A DNA stretch of 64,000 nucleotides, from NCBI GenBank assembly GCA_934667175.1, contig CAKULN010000002.1, positions 1-64,000 on the forward strand, given 5' to 3'. A program made the translations under genes and the position numbers. Every line of letters begins with the position of its first letter. Within the stretch, counting starts at the first letter, position 1. Source of the stretch: an uncultured Bacteroidales bacterium. GTDB taxonomy: Bacteria; Bacteroidota; Bacteroidia; Bacteroidales; UBA932. Below, in pieces: positions 15,308 to 23,556 of the stretch. The notes beneath the pieces are model-generated. The model ran no database searches, was not told the origin of the DNA, and worked only from the letters and a program-made list of their open reading frames with translations.

Positions 15308-17575
15308 ATGAAATCTAAATTGATTCTAAGTCTGATAGCCGTGGCGGGCATCGCCGCCGCGTGTGGTCAGCAAAGAGGTGTCGGAAGACAGGTCGCCGGA
15401 AATGACGGGCCTGTCTTTCTTGATGAAAGTAAAACCATTGAGGAAAGGGTGGAGGATGCTCTTTCGAGGATGACGACCGAGGAGAAGGTGGCGATTCTAC
15501 ACGCCCAGTCCAAGTTCAGCTCGGCGGGAGTGCCTCGTCTTGGCATTCCTGAGATCTGGACGACCGACGGCCCTCATGGAATCCGCCCGGAAGTCCTCTG
15601 GGACAAATGGAACCAGGCCGGATGGACGAACGACTCATGCACGGCTTTCCCGGCATTGACCGCTCTGGCCGCCACATGGAATCCCGAGATGTCTGCCCTT
15701 TACGGCAAGAGCATCGGCGAGGAGGCACGCTATCGCAAGAAGGATGTGCTTCTCGGGCCAGGAGTGAACATCTGCAGGACTCCTCTCAACGGTAGAAGTT
15801 TTGAATATATGGGTGAGGACCCTTACCTTTCAGGGCGCATGGTCGTTCCTTACGTTCAGGGGGTACAGAGCAACGGTGTGGCCGCCTGCGTGAAGCACTA
15901 CGCTTTGAACAGTCAGGAACATAACCGCTTCACCACCAATGTGACAGTCGATGACAGGACTCTCTACGAGATCTATCTTCCAGCGTTCAAGGCCGCTGTT
16001 CAGGAAGGAAAGGCCTGGGCGATAATGGGATCCTACAACCTTTACAAGAATCAGTGGTGCTGCCAGAATCAGTACACCTTGAATGACATCCTTAAGGGTG
16101 AGTGGGGATTTGACGGTGTTGTCATCAGTGACTGGGGCGGAGTCCATGACACGGATCAGGCTGTGAACAACGGATTGGACATGGAGTTCGGAACGTTCAC
16201 CAACGGACTTAGCTGGTCGGCTTCCAACGCCTATGCCAACTACTACCTATCCGATCCTTACCTCAAGGGAATCAAAGAAGGAAAATATTCCATGGAAGTC
16301 CTTGACAACAAGGCTCGCAGAGTGCTTAGGCTGATGTTCAGGACTGTCATGGACAAGAACCGTCCTTTCGGTTCGTTCGTCAGTCCGGAGCACATCGCGG
16401 CGGCCAGAAAGATCGGTGCCGAGTCAATCGTCCTTCTCAAGAACGATGGCGGCATTCTTCCGATAAAGAATGCGAAGAAGATTCTGGTGGTAGGCGAGAA
16501 CGCTGTCAAGATGATGACTGTCGGTGGCGGAAGTTCCTCGCTCAAAGTCAAGAATGAGGTTTCTCCGTTGGAGGGCATCCAGGAAAGATTCACTGACGCT
16601 GAGGTCGTCTATGAGCGTGGCTATGTCGGGGACATCGGAGGTCAGTACAACGGTGTCACAACAGGTCAGGACCTCAGCGAGAGCCGTTCCGCCGAGAAAC
16701 TGATCGCTGACGCTGTGGCTGCCGCCAAAGGTGCTGACTATGTGATATTCATAGGAGGCCTTAACAAGAGCGACCATCAGGATGCCGAGGGCGCCGACAG
16801 GGAAAGCTACGAGCTGCCATATTCACAGAACGTTGTGATCGAGGCTCTTGCCGCCGCCAACCCTAAACTTGTGGTTGTGAATATATCTGGAAACGCTGTG
16901 GCTATGCCGTGGGTCAGCAAAGTTCCGGGAATAATTCAGGACTGGTACCTCGGTAGCGAGGCCGGCCACTCTCTGGCCGATGTGCTTTCGGGAGATGTGA
17001 CCCCGTCCGGAAAGCTTCCGTTCACAATCGGGGCCACGCTTGCCGATTACCCGATCAAGTCTGAGATCCAGTATCCGGGAATCCCTCGCAAAGAGACGGT
17101 CAAGATGGGAATCCAGGACCAGACCATCTACGATGAGACCTACACGGAGGGAATATTCGTGGGCTACCGTTGGTTCGAGCACAGCGCCATCAAGCCGACC
17201 TTCCCGTTCGGCTACGGACTCAGCTATACGACATTTGAATATGGCGAACCAAAGACTTCCGGATCGATTGACAAGGGGCTGACCGTCACCGTTCCGGTGA
17301 AGAACACAGGCTCTGTGGCCGGCGCGGAGATCGTCCAGGTCTATGTCAGCGCTCCTGAAAGTGCTGTAGAGCGTCCGGTCAAGGAACTCAAAGGCTTCGG
17401 CAAGATATTCCTTGAGCCTGGCAAGTCCGGTGAGGTGAAAGTCACCTTGGACAAGGCGTCCATCAGCTATTTCGATGCCCAGAAGCATGATTGGGTGGCT
17501 GAGAAGGGTAACTACAGGATTCTTGTCGGCGCCTCATCCGAGGATATTCGTAAAACAGCTGATTTCAAATACTAA
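15308..17575 (+). CDS. Beta-glucosidase-like glycoside hydrolase family 3 lipoprotein
   Basis: A 755-residue exported enzyme; the ATG at 15308 gives a signal peptide with lipobox IAAAC. Domains in order are the GH3 barrel (about 35-360), with the nucleophile D275 in VVISDWGGVHD and RTPLNGRSFEYMGEDPYLSG near the active site, the GH3 alpha/beta domain (about 395-620) and a fibronectin III-like domain (about 670-750). Such enzymes release terminal glucose or related sugars from oligosaccharides in the periplasm or at the surface. The gene starts 1 bp after the hpf stop, so it is probably co-transcribed with xer-hpf, an unusual setting for a GH3. Confidence 0.9.
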   Translation: MKSKLILSLIAVAGIAAACGQQRGVGRQVAGNDGPVFLDESKTIEERVEDALSRMTTEEKVAILHAQSKFSSAGVPRLGIPEIWTTDGPHGIRPEVLWDKWNQAGWTNDSCTAFPALTALAATWNPEMSALYGKSIGEEARYRKKDVLLGPGVNICRTPLNGRSFEYMGEDPYLSGRMVVPYVQGVQSNGVAACVKHYALNSQEHNRFTTNVTVDDRTLYEIYLPAFKAAVQEGKAWAIMGSYNLYKNQWCCQNQYTLNDILKGEWGFDGVVISDWGGVHDTDQAVNNGLDMEFGTFTNGLSWSASNAYANYYLSDPYLKGIKEGKYSMEVLDNKARRVLRLMFRTVMDKNRPFGSFVSPEHIAAARKIGAESIVLLKNDGGILPIKNAKKILVVGENAVKMMTVGGGSSSLKVKNEVSPLEGIQERFTDAEVVYERGYVGDIGGQYNGVTTGQDLSESRSAEKLIADAVAAAKGADYVIFIGGLNKSDHQDAEGADRESYELPYSQNVVIEALAAANPKLVVVNISGNAVAMPWVSKVPGIIQDWYLGSEAGHSLADVLSGDVTPSGKLPFTIGATLADYPIKSEIQYPGIPRKETVKMGIQDQTIYDETYTEGIFVGYRWFEHSAIKPTFPFGYGLSYTTFEYGEPKTSGSIDKGLTVTVPVKNTGSVAGAEIVQVYVSAPESAVERPVKELKGFGKIFLEPGKSGEVKVTLDKASISYFDAQKHDWVAEKGNYRILVGASSEDIRKTADFKY

Positions 17576-17586
17576 TGCGGCCTTGA

Positions 17587-18630
17587 ATGGCTAAGGGAAC
17601 AGTCAATGTCGGCAGCCAGTGCCGTGAGATAATCGCCGCTGTCAAGTCAGGACAGTTCGCCCCCGTCTATCTTCTGATGGGGGACGAACCGTATTATACG
17701 GACATGGTCTGCGACGCTGTCATCGAGAATGCCCTTGACGAGGCTTCGAGGGATTTCAACGAGACGATCTGCTATGGCTCGGACGTGGATGCCGATACGG
17801 TCATCACGGCCGCGAGGCGTTTTCCTATGATGGCCGAAAGACAGCTTGTCGTGGTCAAGGATGCCCAGGCGATGCGGGATCTGGAGAAACTCTCGGTCTA
17901 TTGCGAGAAGCCTTTGGATTCCACGGTTCTTGTCTTGCTGATGCGTGGCGCGTCTGCGGATAAACGCAAGGCTTTGTACAAACAAGCTTCCAAGAGCGGG
18001 ATTGTCGTAGAGTCCAACGCATTGAGGGACTACGAGATGCCTTCTTGGATCGCACAGTATTTCTCCGGTAGGGGACTGTCCATTGATCCGGAGGCTGCGG
18101 CGTTGCTGGCGGAGTCGGCCGGAACAAATCTGGGTCGGATTGCCGTCGAGACCGACAAGATGCTGAAAAATCTGCCCGAAGGCACTAAACAGATCGCGGT
18201 CTCGGACATCGAGCGGAATGTGGGTATCAGCCGGGAATTCAGCGTGTTTGAGTTGACCAAGGAACTGTCGGCTAAAAACGGCCCGAAAGCCTTGCGGATC
18301 GCGGCCCGCATCGGTGAAGCCGCGAAATTCGCCATGCCTATGGCTGTCAGCGCTTTGTACACCCATTTCGCCAGAATCCTGAAATACGCTGCCCTGAAGG
18401 AAAAGAGCCGCTATCCAGACAGAACTGCCGTGGCTGCCGCCCTTCAAGGGGTGAACCCCTACTTTTGGAAGGAATATGACACCGCAGTGGCCAACTATCC
18501 GGTCCGCAAGGCGATGGAGGTGATTTCTCTTCTTTGTGAATATGACTACAAAGGCAAAGGCGGTGATGCCGGGGAGGCCACGCCGGGGGAATTGCTTGTT
18601 GAATTGACCAGTAAGATTTTATCTATATAA
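17587..18630 (+). CDS. holA: DNA polymerase III delta subunit
   Basis: A 347-residue cytoplasmic protein with HolA features: FAPVYLLMGDEPYYTD at the N terminus (degenerate AAA+ P-loop region), RRFPMMAERQLVVVKDA, LLAESAGTNLGRIAVETDKM and a C-terminal helical collar domain. The delta subunit opens the sliding clamp in the clamp loader. Length matches family members. It lies 11 bp after the GH3 gene and 5 bp before an ABC transporter ATPase, on the same strand, suggesting a shared transcript. Confidence 0.88.
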   Translation: MAKGTVNVGSQCREIIAAVKSGQFAPVYLLMGDEPYYTDMVCDAVIENALDEASRDFNETICYGSDVDADTVITAARRFPMMAERQLVVVKDAQAMRDLEKLSVYCEKPLDSTVLVLLMRGASADKRKALYKQASKSGIVVESNALRDYEMPSWIAQYFSGRGLSIDPEAAALLAESAGTNLGRIAVETDKMLKNLPEGTKQIAVSDIERNVGISREFSVFELTKELSAKNGPKALRIAARIGEAAKFAMPMAVSALYTHFARILKYAALKEKSRYPDRTAVAAALQGVNPYFWKEYDTAVANYPVRKAMEVISLLCEYDYKGKGGDAGEATPGELLVELTSKILSI

Positions 18631-18635
18631 GCTTT

Positions 18636-19556
18636 ATGAGCGATTACATTATCGAATGCAGGGACATCTGCAAGAATTTCGGAGAGAAAGTAGCGCTTGA
18701 CAAAGTCAGCGTGAACATCCCGAAAGGCGGGATTTTCGGTCTGCTCGGCCCTAACGGTGCCGGAAAGACCACGCTGATCCGCATCATTAACCGGATAACT
18801 ATTCCCAACGGAGGAGAAGTTTTGTTTGACGGACGCCCGATAACCCAGTCGGACGTCGAGAAGATAGGCTATCTGCCTGAGGAACGCGGACTTTACCGCA
18901 AGATGGAGGTCGGAGACCAGGCCATGTATCTGGCTCAGCTTAAAGGCATGAGTGCTGCTGACGCCCGCAAGGCGTTGAAGGAGTGGTTCGTGCGTTTCGG
19001 AATCCAGGATTGGTGGAAAAAGAAGGTCGAGGAACTGTCCAAGGGCATGGCCCAGAAAGTTCAGTTCATCACGACCGTTGTCCATAAGCCGTCACTTATG
19101 ATTCTGGACGAGCCGTTTTCCGGTTTCGATCCAGTGAACGCTGAGTTGATCCGTAAGGAGATTCTTCGCTTGAAGGACGAGGGCGCCACAATCATCCTCT
19201 CGACCCACAACATGGAATCCGTAGAGGAACTCTGCGACAACATCGCTCTGATCAACAAATCCCATCTTGTGATCACCGGAGGAGTCAACGAGATCCGCCA
19301 CAAGTACGGCAACAATAACATCGAACTGATCTACACTGGCGAGGACAAGGTGAAGGATGCCGTGGGGATATTCAAAGTCCTTTCTGATGAGGACAATGCC
19401 GGCCGCCACACCGCCGTGCTGACGCTCGGAGAGAAGGTCTCTTCCAATGACGCTCTTTCGGCTCTGCTGGCGCAGGACATCGTCGTCAACTCGTTCAAGG
19501 AATTGATTCCGAGGATGAACGACATATTCATAAAACTTGTAACTGAGGAGGCATAG
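18636..19556 (+). CDS. ABC transporter ATP-binding protein (NatA-like)
   Basis: A 306-residue ATPase: Walker A GPNGAGKTT (about 38-46), Walker B MILDEPFSGFDP (about 155-165) and the H-loop STHNM. The signature is LSKGM instead of the canonical LSGGQ. A C-terminal extension of about 80 residues follows the nucleotide-binding domain, as in NatA-type exporters. It is paired with the permease gene starting 2 bp later. The substrate is unknown; NatAB relatives export Na+, drugs or peptides. Confidence 0.87.
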   Translation: MSDYIIECRDICKNFGEKVALDKVSVNIPKGGIFGLLGPNGAGKTTLIRIINRITIPNGGEVLFDGRPITQSDVEKIGYLPEERGLYRKMEVGDQAMYLAQLKGMSAADARKALKEWFVRFGIQDWWKKKVEELSKGMAQKVQFITTVVHKPSLMILDEPFSGFDPVNAELIRKEILRLKDEGATIILSTHNMESVEELCDNIALINKSHLVITGGVNEIRHKYGNNNIELIYTGEDKVKDAVGIFKVLSDEDNAGRHTAVLTLGEKVSSNDALSALLAQDIVVNSFKELIPRMNDIFIKLVTEEA

Positions 19557-19558
19557 TC

Positions 19559-20959
19559 ATGAATTTCAGAATTATAAAGACTGTCATAGCGAGGGAATAT
19601 CTCACCCGCGTCAAGAAAAAGTCATTCCTTGTCACGACGATTCTTGTTCCGATCATTTTCGCGGCCACAATGATCGTGGTCGGAGTGATCATGGCCGGCA
19701 CAAAGGAGAGGAAGCAGGATGTCGCTGTGGTCGATCGTTCAGGAATCGTGATGAGCCATCTTCAGGACACTGACAGGCTTACTTTCACGGACTATTCCTC
19801 AGAGAATCCAGACTCGGTGAAAGCCCGTCTCTCGGAGTACGGAAAGGATGTCCTGGTGGTTGTGTCTCCGTTGGATTCTGCCAAGAAGACGGTCTCCGTG
19901 CAGACATATTCAAAAGACCCTCTGGGGGTGGAGTTTACCACCGGGCTCGCAGACAAGGCGAATGACGCTGTCGAGGAGTACCGCGTGCAGCAGTACGGCA
20001 TCGACAACCTCTCGCAGATCATGGATGAGGTCAAGGCCGATGTCAAGGTGACTGAGTACACCATGGACGATGAAGGTAATGAAACTATTTCAGAGTCAGG
20101 AATATACATGATCATCTCCATGCTCCTTGGAATCATCATCTGGATGTTCATCATGATGTTCGGAGGACAGGTGATGTCCAGTGTCATCGAGGAGAAGACC
20201 AGCAGGGTGGTTGAGGTTCTGATCTCTTCCGTGAAGGCCATCGACCTGATGTTCGGAAAAATCATCGGTGTGGCCCTTGTGGCATTGACCCAGTTCTTCC
20301 TGTGGATCATCCTGACCGGAGTGCTGGTTTCCGTTGCCACCTCTTTCGTGGGCAAGGACATGTTCGCCCAGATGGCCGGCAATCCTGAGATGATGGCGCA
20401 GACAATGGGTGTCACCCCGGATCAGATGCAGGCTCTTGGAGGTGCGACCGCCACTTTGGGCGCTGCCGCTGACTCCACCACTGTTGTGGCCGGAGAGCCG
20501 GACGAGATGAGTGTCATTGTCGGCACGCTCGTGAATATTCCTTGGGTTAAACTGATTGTTTCGTTCCTTATCTACTTCATTCTTGGGTACTTGCTCTATG
20601 CGTCAATGTTCGCCGCCGTGGGCTCCGCCGTGGAGAACGAGGGAGATTCGCAGCAACTTCAGATGCCGTTGACCATTCCGCTGATGATCGCCTATTTCAT
20701 CATCCTTGTGGCTTTCCAGAATCCTGACAGCAGTGTGGTCGTCTGGGGGTCAATGATTCCGTTCACCTCTCCGATCGTGATGTTGGCCAGAATCCCGTAC
20801 GGAGTGCCGATGTGGCAGCTGGTCGTTTCGATTGTCTTGCTGCTCGTGACCTTCGTCGGTTGCGCCTGGCTTTCCGCCAAGATCTACAAGGTCGGCATCC
20901 TGATGTTCGGCAAGAAATCTACTTTCAAAGACCTTTGGAAGTGGTTGAGGATGAAATAA
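19559..20959 (+). CDS. ABC-2 type transporter permease (NatB-like)
   Basis: A 466-residue permease: one N-terminal transmembrane helix (about 20-45), a soluble extracytoplasmic domain (about 50-180) and a C-terminal group of about five helices beginning GIYMIISMLLGIIIWMFIMM. The motif VMSSVIEEKTSRVVEVLISSVK is typical of NatB/ABC-2 permeases. A Met/Gln-rich loop (about 260-300, MAGNPEMMAQTMGVTPDQMQ) interrupts the membrane domain. It forms an exporter with the preceding ATPase. A strong terminator follows at 20971-21005. Confidence 0.86.
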   Translation: MNFRIIKTVIAREYLTRVKKKSFLVTTILVPIIFAATMIVVGVIMAGTKERKQDVAVVDRSGIVMSHLQDTDRLTFTDYSSENPDSVKARLSEYGKDVLVVVSPLDSAKKTVSVQTYSKDPLGVEFTTGLADKANDAVEEYRVQQYGIDNLSQIMDEVKADVKVTEYTMDDEGNETISESGIYMIISMLLGIIIWMFIMMFGGQVMSSVIEEKTSRVVEVLISSVKAIDLMFGKIIGVALVALTQFFLWIILTGVLVSVATSFVGKDMFAQMAGNPEMMAQTMGVTPDQMQALGGATATLGAAADSTTVVAGEPDEMSVIVGTLVNIPWVKLIVSFLIYFILGYLLYASMFAAVGSAVENEGDSQQLQMPLTIPLMIAYFIILVAFQNPDSSVVVWGSMIPFTSPIVMLARIPYGVPMWQLVVSIVLLLVTFVGCAWLSAKIYKVGILMFGKKSTFKDLWKWLRMK

Positions 20960-20970
20960 TTTGAAGATTT

Positions 20971-21005
20971 GGAGGACATCGTGGACGAACGGTGCCCTCC
21001 TTTTT
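20971..21005 (+). terminator. Rho-independent terminator after the ABC exporter
   Basis: GGAGGACATCG pairs with CGGTGCCCTCC (11 positions with one mismatch and one wobble) around an 8-nt loop and is followed by T5. It ends the plus-strand run that began at the recombinase or GH3 gene. Confidence 0.7.
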
Positions 21006-21021
21006 AATTACCAATAACGTG

Positions 21022-21852
21022 ATGAGAAATCGGCTGATAATCATGCTGTTTCTGGCTGGGGGGTTCAGCCTCTGCGCTCAGGAACGGACTATCACATGGA
21101 CAACAGATCCTGTTGACGGACATCGTACCGGTGTCGTGGCTTCAAATGCGACGAATGTCAACGAGGCGATGGGCACGGTCAAAGGCTGTACCTACTATGC
21201 GCCTAACGGCCGCAAATTCCGTAAAGGCACCGTGAGGGATGTCGCCAGGATAATGCTTGACGCGCAGCCGGCCATGGCCAAGGTGAAGACCGTGATAGGC
21301 CATTCGACAAGGGCGATGGTCAGGACTTATCCTGAGTGCGAGATCTACGATTGGTACATTGATGAATTGATGCGGGCGACCGCTGACAGCACAGGCAAGC
21401 GGGTTGACATCGGTTTTGCCAACCGAGGTGGAGTCCGGATTGACATGCCTGCCGGAGAGGTGCTCTATGATGACATCATGTCGATGTTCCCGTTCCGCAA
21501 CTATCTGTGCTATGTGGCTTTACACGGACGTGACGTTCGTGCGTTGCTCGATCAGATGGCCTCCACGACTTTGCAGATTGTCGGTGGTGTGAAGGTCACG
21601 GTGAAGAATGGCAAGATTGTCTCCGCGCTCGTGAACGGTGAGCCACTTGATGATGACAAGATCTACGGGGTCGCCACCCTGAACTTCCTTTTGGACGGTG
21701 GTGACGGCTACAAGGTGGCCAACAATGCGGTTGAGATCATAAAGTGCAACGGCTACCTCTACGACACGATGCTCGCTTACGTCCAGAGTCTCACAGCCGC
21801 CGGAAAGCCTATCGAGTACCAGAACCAACATTGGATAACAGTCATAAAGTAG
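21022..21852 (+). CDS. 5'-nucleotidase C-terminal-domain protein, exported
   Basis: A 276-residue secreted protein; the ATG at 21022 gives the signal peptide ending SLCAQ, and a longer GTG start would run through the terminator at 20971-21005. The mature part is the substrate-binding domain of UshA-type 5'-nucleotidases: GFANRGGVRIDMPAGEVLYDD, MFPFRNYLCYVALHGRDVRALLDQ and FLLDGGDGY. The catalytic metallophosphatase domain is absent here but encoded by the gene at 22054. Together they probably act as a two-chain periplasmic nucleotidase releasing nucleosides and phosphate. Confidence 0.85.
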   Translation: MRNRLIIMLFLAGGFSLCAQERTITWTTDPVDGHRTGVVASNATNVNEAMGTVKGCTYYAPNGRKFRKGTVRDVARIMLDAQPAMAKVKTVIGHSTRAMVRTYPECEIYDWYIDELMRATADSTGKRVDIGFANRGGVRIDMPAGEVLYDDIMSMFPFRNYLCYVALHGRDVRALLDQMASTTLQIVGGVKVTVKNGKIVSALVNGEPLDDDKIYGVATLNFLLDGGDGYKVANNAVEIIKCNGYLYDTMLAYVQSLTAAGKPIEYQNQHWITVIK

Positions 21853-22041
21853 GTCACTGAGCTTGCCGAAGTGACGAGCTTGCCGAAGTGACGAGTGAGG
21901 ATCAGAAATAAGTCGGTCACTGAGCTTGTCGAAGTGACGAACTTGTCGAAATGACTAAGAGCTTGCCGAAGTGACGAGTGAGGATCAGAAATAAGCCGGT
22001 CACTGAGCTTGTCGAAGTGACGAACTTGTCGAAATGACTAA
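21851..22041. repeat. Tandem 83-bp repeat of the GGTCACTGAGCTTG family
   Basis: Two 83-bp units (21876-21958 and 21959-22041) differ at one base; a partial unit (21851-21875) precedes them. Each contains GTCACTGAGCTTGTCGAAGTG and derivatives (CTTGCCGAAGTGACGAG, CTTGTCGAAATGAC), plus a GAGGATCAGAAATAAG link. The array starts within a base or so of the upstream stop codon and ends 12 bp before the metallophosphatase ATG, separating two genes of one enzyme. Confidence 0.88.
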
Positions 22042-22053
22042 AGAAGACCAGAA

Positions 22054-22881
22054 ATGAAAAGAATATTTTTAGGAATATGTCTGCTCACCGCCTTGCTGAA
22101 CATTGACGTGGCGGCACAGAAACGATTGACCATACTTCACGTAAATGACACCCACAGCCACCTTGAGCCAGAGCGTTCCGGAGAACGTAAAGGGCTTGGC
22201 GGGGTGATCGAACGCGCGGCCTATCGGGACAGCGTCGTGAAGGCTGACGGAAAGAGGAACGTGCTCCTTCTTCATGCCGGGGATTTCAGCCAGGGTACAT
22301 CCTATTTTTCCGTGCTCGGAGGCGACATCGAGATTGACCTCATCAACGCAATGAAGTACGACTGCGTGACTCTCGGCAACCACGAGTTCGACAACGGTGT
22401 CGATGAGCTTGCCCGCCGTCTGTCCAAGATCAAATGCCCCGTTGTCTGCGCCAACTACGATTTCTCTAATGTGGCTCTGGCTAAGTACGTGAAGCCTTAC
22501 ACCATCGTGAAGAAAGCCGGAATGAAGATCGGCATCATCGGTCTCATGCCCGACATCACCACCCTTGTCTCCAAGGAAGTCTCCGACAAGATCCCCGCCT
22601 TTGAGAACGCTGAGGTTGTCAACAAATGGGCCGGGTACCTCAAGACCGAGAAGAAGTGCGACATGGTCATTGCCCTGACCCACATCGGCTTCGAGGGTGA
22701 GCCCTACGTAGATCCTACCCTCGTGAAGAGATCTCGCAACGTTGATCTGGTTGTAGGCGGCCACTCCCACACCTTCCTCAAAGCCCCTCACTACGAGAAC
22801 AACCTCGACGGCATCCCCGTCCCCATCGTCCAGGACGGTGAGTGGGGCCTCAACATCGGCAACCTCAAGATTGCCAGATAG
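22054..22881 (+). CDS. Metallophosphatase, catalytic domain of a split 5'-nucleotidase
   Basis: A 275-residue exported protein (signal peptide ending VAAQ) containing only the calcineurin-like metallophosphatase domain. Metal-ligand motifs are in order: NDTHSH (about 30-35), HAGDF, GNHEFDNG, LTHIG and GGHSHT. UshA-type enzymes carry this domain at the N terminus of a single chain; here the C-terminal domain is a separate upstream gene at 21022. Predicted to hydrolyse nucleotides or UDP-sugars in the periplasm with divalent metals. A tandem repeat array separates the two genes, and a 13-bp hairpin follows. Confidence 0.87.
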   Translation: MKRIFLGICLLTALLNIDVAAQKRLTILHVNDTHSHLEPERSGERKGLGGVIERAAYRDSVVKADGKRNVLLLHAGDFSQGTSYFSVLGGDIEIDLINAMKYDCVTLGNHEFDNGVDELARRLSKIKCPVVCANYDFSNVALAKYVKPYTIVKKAGMKIGIIGLMPDITTLVSKEVSDKIPAFENAEVVNKWAGYLKTEKKCDMVIALTHIGFEGEPYVDPTLVKRSRNVDLVVGGHSHTFLKAPHYENNLDGIPVPIVQDGEWGLNIGNLKIAR

Positions 22882-22922
22882 CCATCCAAGGTCTGGTGTG
22901 CAAGAGTGATCGGAAGTGATAA

Positions 22923-22955
22923 TTGGTGCGTGGAAAGTTACATTCCACGCACCAA
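22923..22955. terminator. Bidirectional terminator hairpin
   Basis: TTGGTGCGTGGAA and TTCCACGCACCAA form a perfect 13-bp stem around AGTTACA, between convergent genes. The core GTGCGTGGAA...TTCYACGCAC recurs twice at 30552-30632, so this may be a dispersed hairpin family serving as terminator. Confidence 0.65.
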
Positions 22956-22997
22956 CTTTATAGTGTGTCAAGATCTGCTGATAATTAAGGTCAGACT

Positions 22998-23513
22998 CTA
23001 AAACTCATAGAATATGTTGAGTTTCGGCATCGCCTGCACATCATTTTTCTGGATGAGAATCTGGCTGCTGATGTTTAACCCAAAGCCTTTCCCTTTTTTG
23101 CCGCCCCAGATCCAACCTATATTTGGTTCGGCACTGGCGGAATTCATGAAAGTATAGCCATTGTGGTCTCCGTTCCTTGTCTTGAATGCGTGGCAGAAGC
23201 CGGTTTTGATTCCGACAACCATCGTGCTGGGCTTGTCAGAGAGATATGCCCGATAGTCAATGAACGCTTGTCCGAAGTATGGGATGTTATCCGTCGGGAT
23301 GAAGAAGCCTCCTATTCCCGCACCCAAATAGTGGTGTTCGTTGAACATGTACCCATGCGACGTCTCAAGCCCGACAATTACAAAATACTGATTGGTCAGA
23401 CTGACACTTCCTCTGTACCCTTTTGTTCTTGGCATCGTGTTCTGAGCCGATGAGGAAACCGCTCCCCCTAAAAGAACCATAGAAGCAATCAAAAAAGATA
23501 AATACTTTCTCAT
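22998..23513 (-). CDS. Secreted protein, probable small outer-membrane beta-barrel
   Basis: A 171-residue protein with signal peptide ending SSSAQ. The mature part alternates glycine-rich and aromatic strands (YFVIVGLETSHGYMF, HHYLGAGIGGFF, PKLNIFYEF) and ends in a C-terminal Phe. That pattern is typical of outer-membrane barrels of eight strands or so. No known family was recognised. It is the last gene of a minus-strand cluster of exported proteins downstream of a membrane regulator. Confidence 0.6.
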   Translation of the reverse strand: MRKYLSFLIASMVLLGGAVSSSAQNTMPRTKGYRGSVSLTNQYFVIVGLETSHGYMFNEHHYLGAGIGGFFIPTDNIPYFGQAFIDYRAYLSDKPSTMVVGIKTGFCHAFKTRNGDHNGYTFMNSASAEPNIGWIWGGKKGKGFGLNISSQILIQKNDVQAMPKLNIFYEF

Positions 23514-23556
23514 AGTTATGTGTTGATTTATGATTGTCTGTTATCGCGAAAAAGGC

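Noticed and set aside
21851..22041. CRISPR-like array
   Set aside because: The repeats are contiguous 83-bp units without unique spacers, and no cas genes are near.
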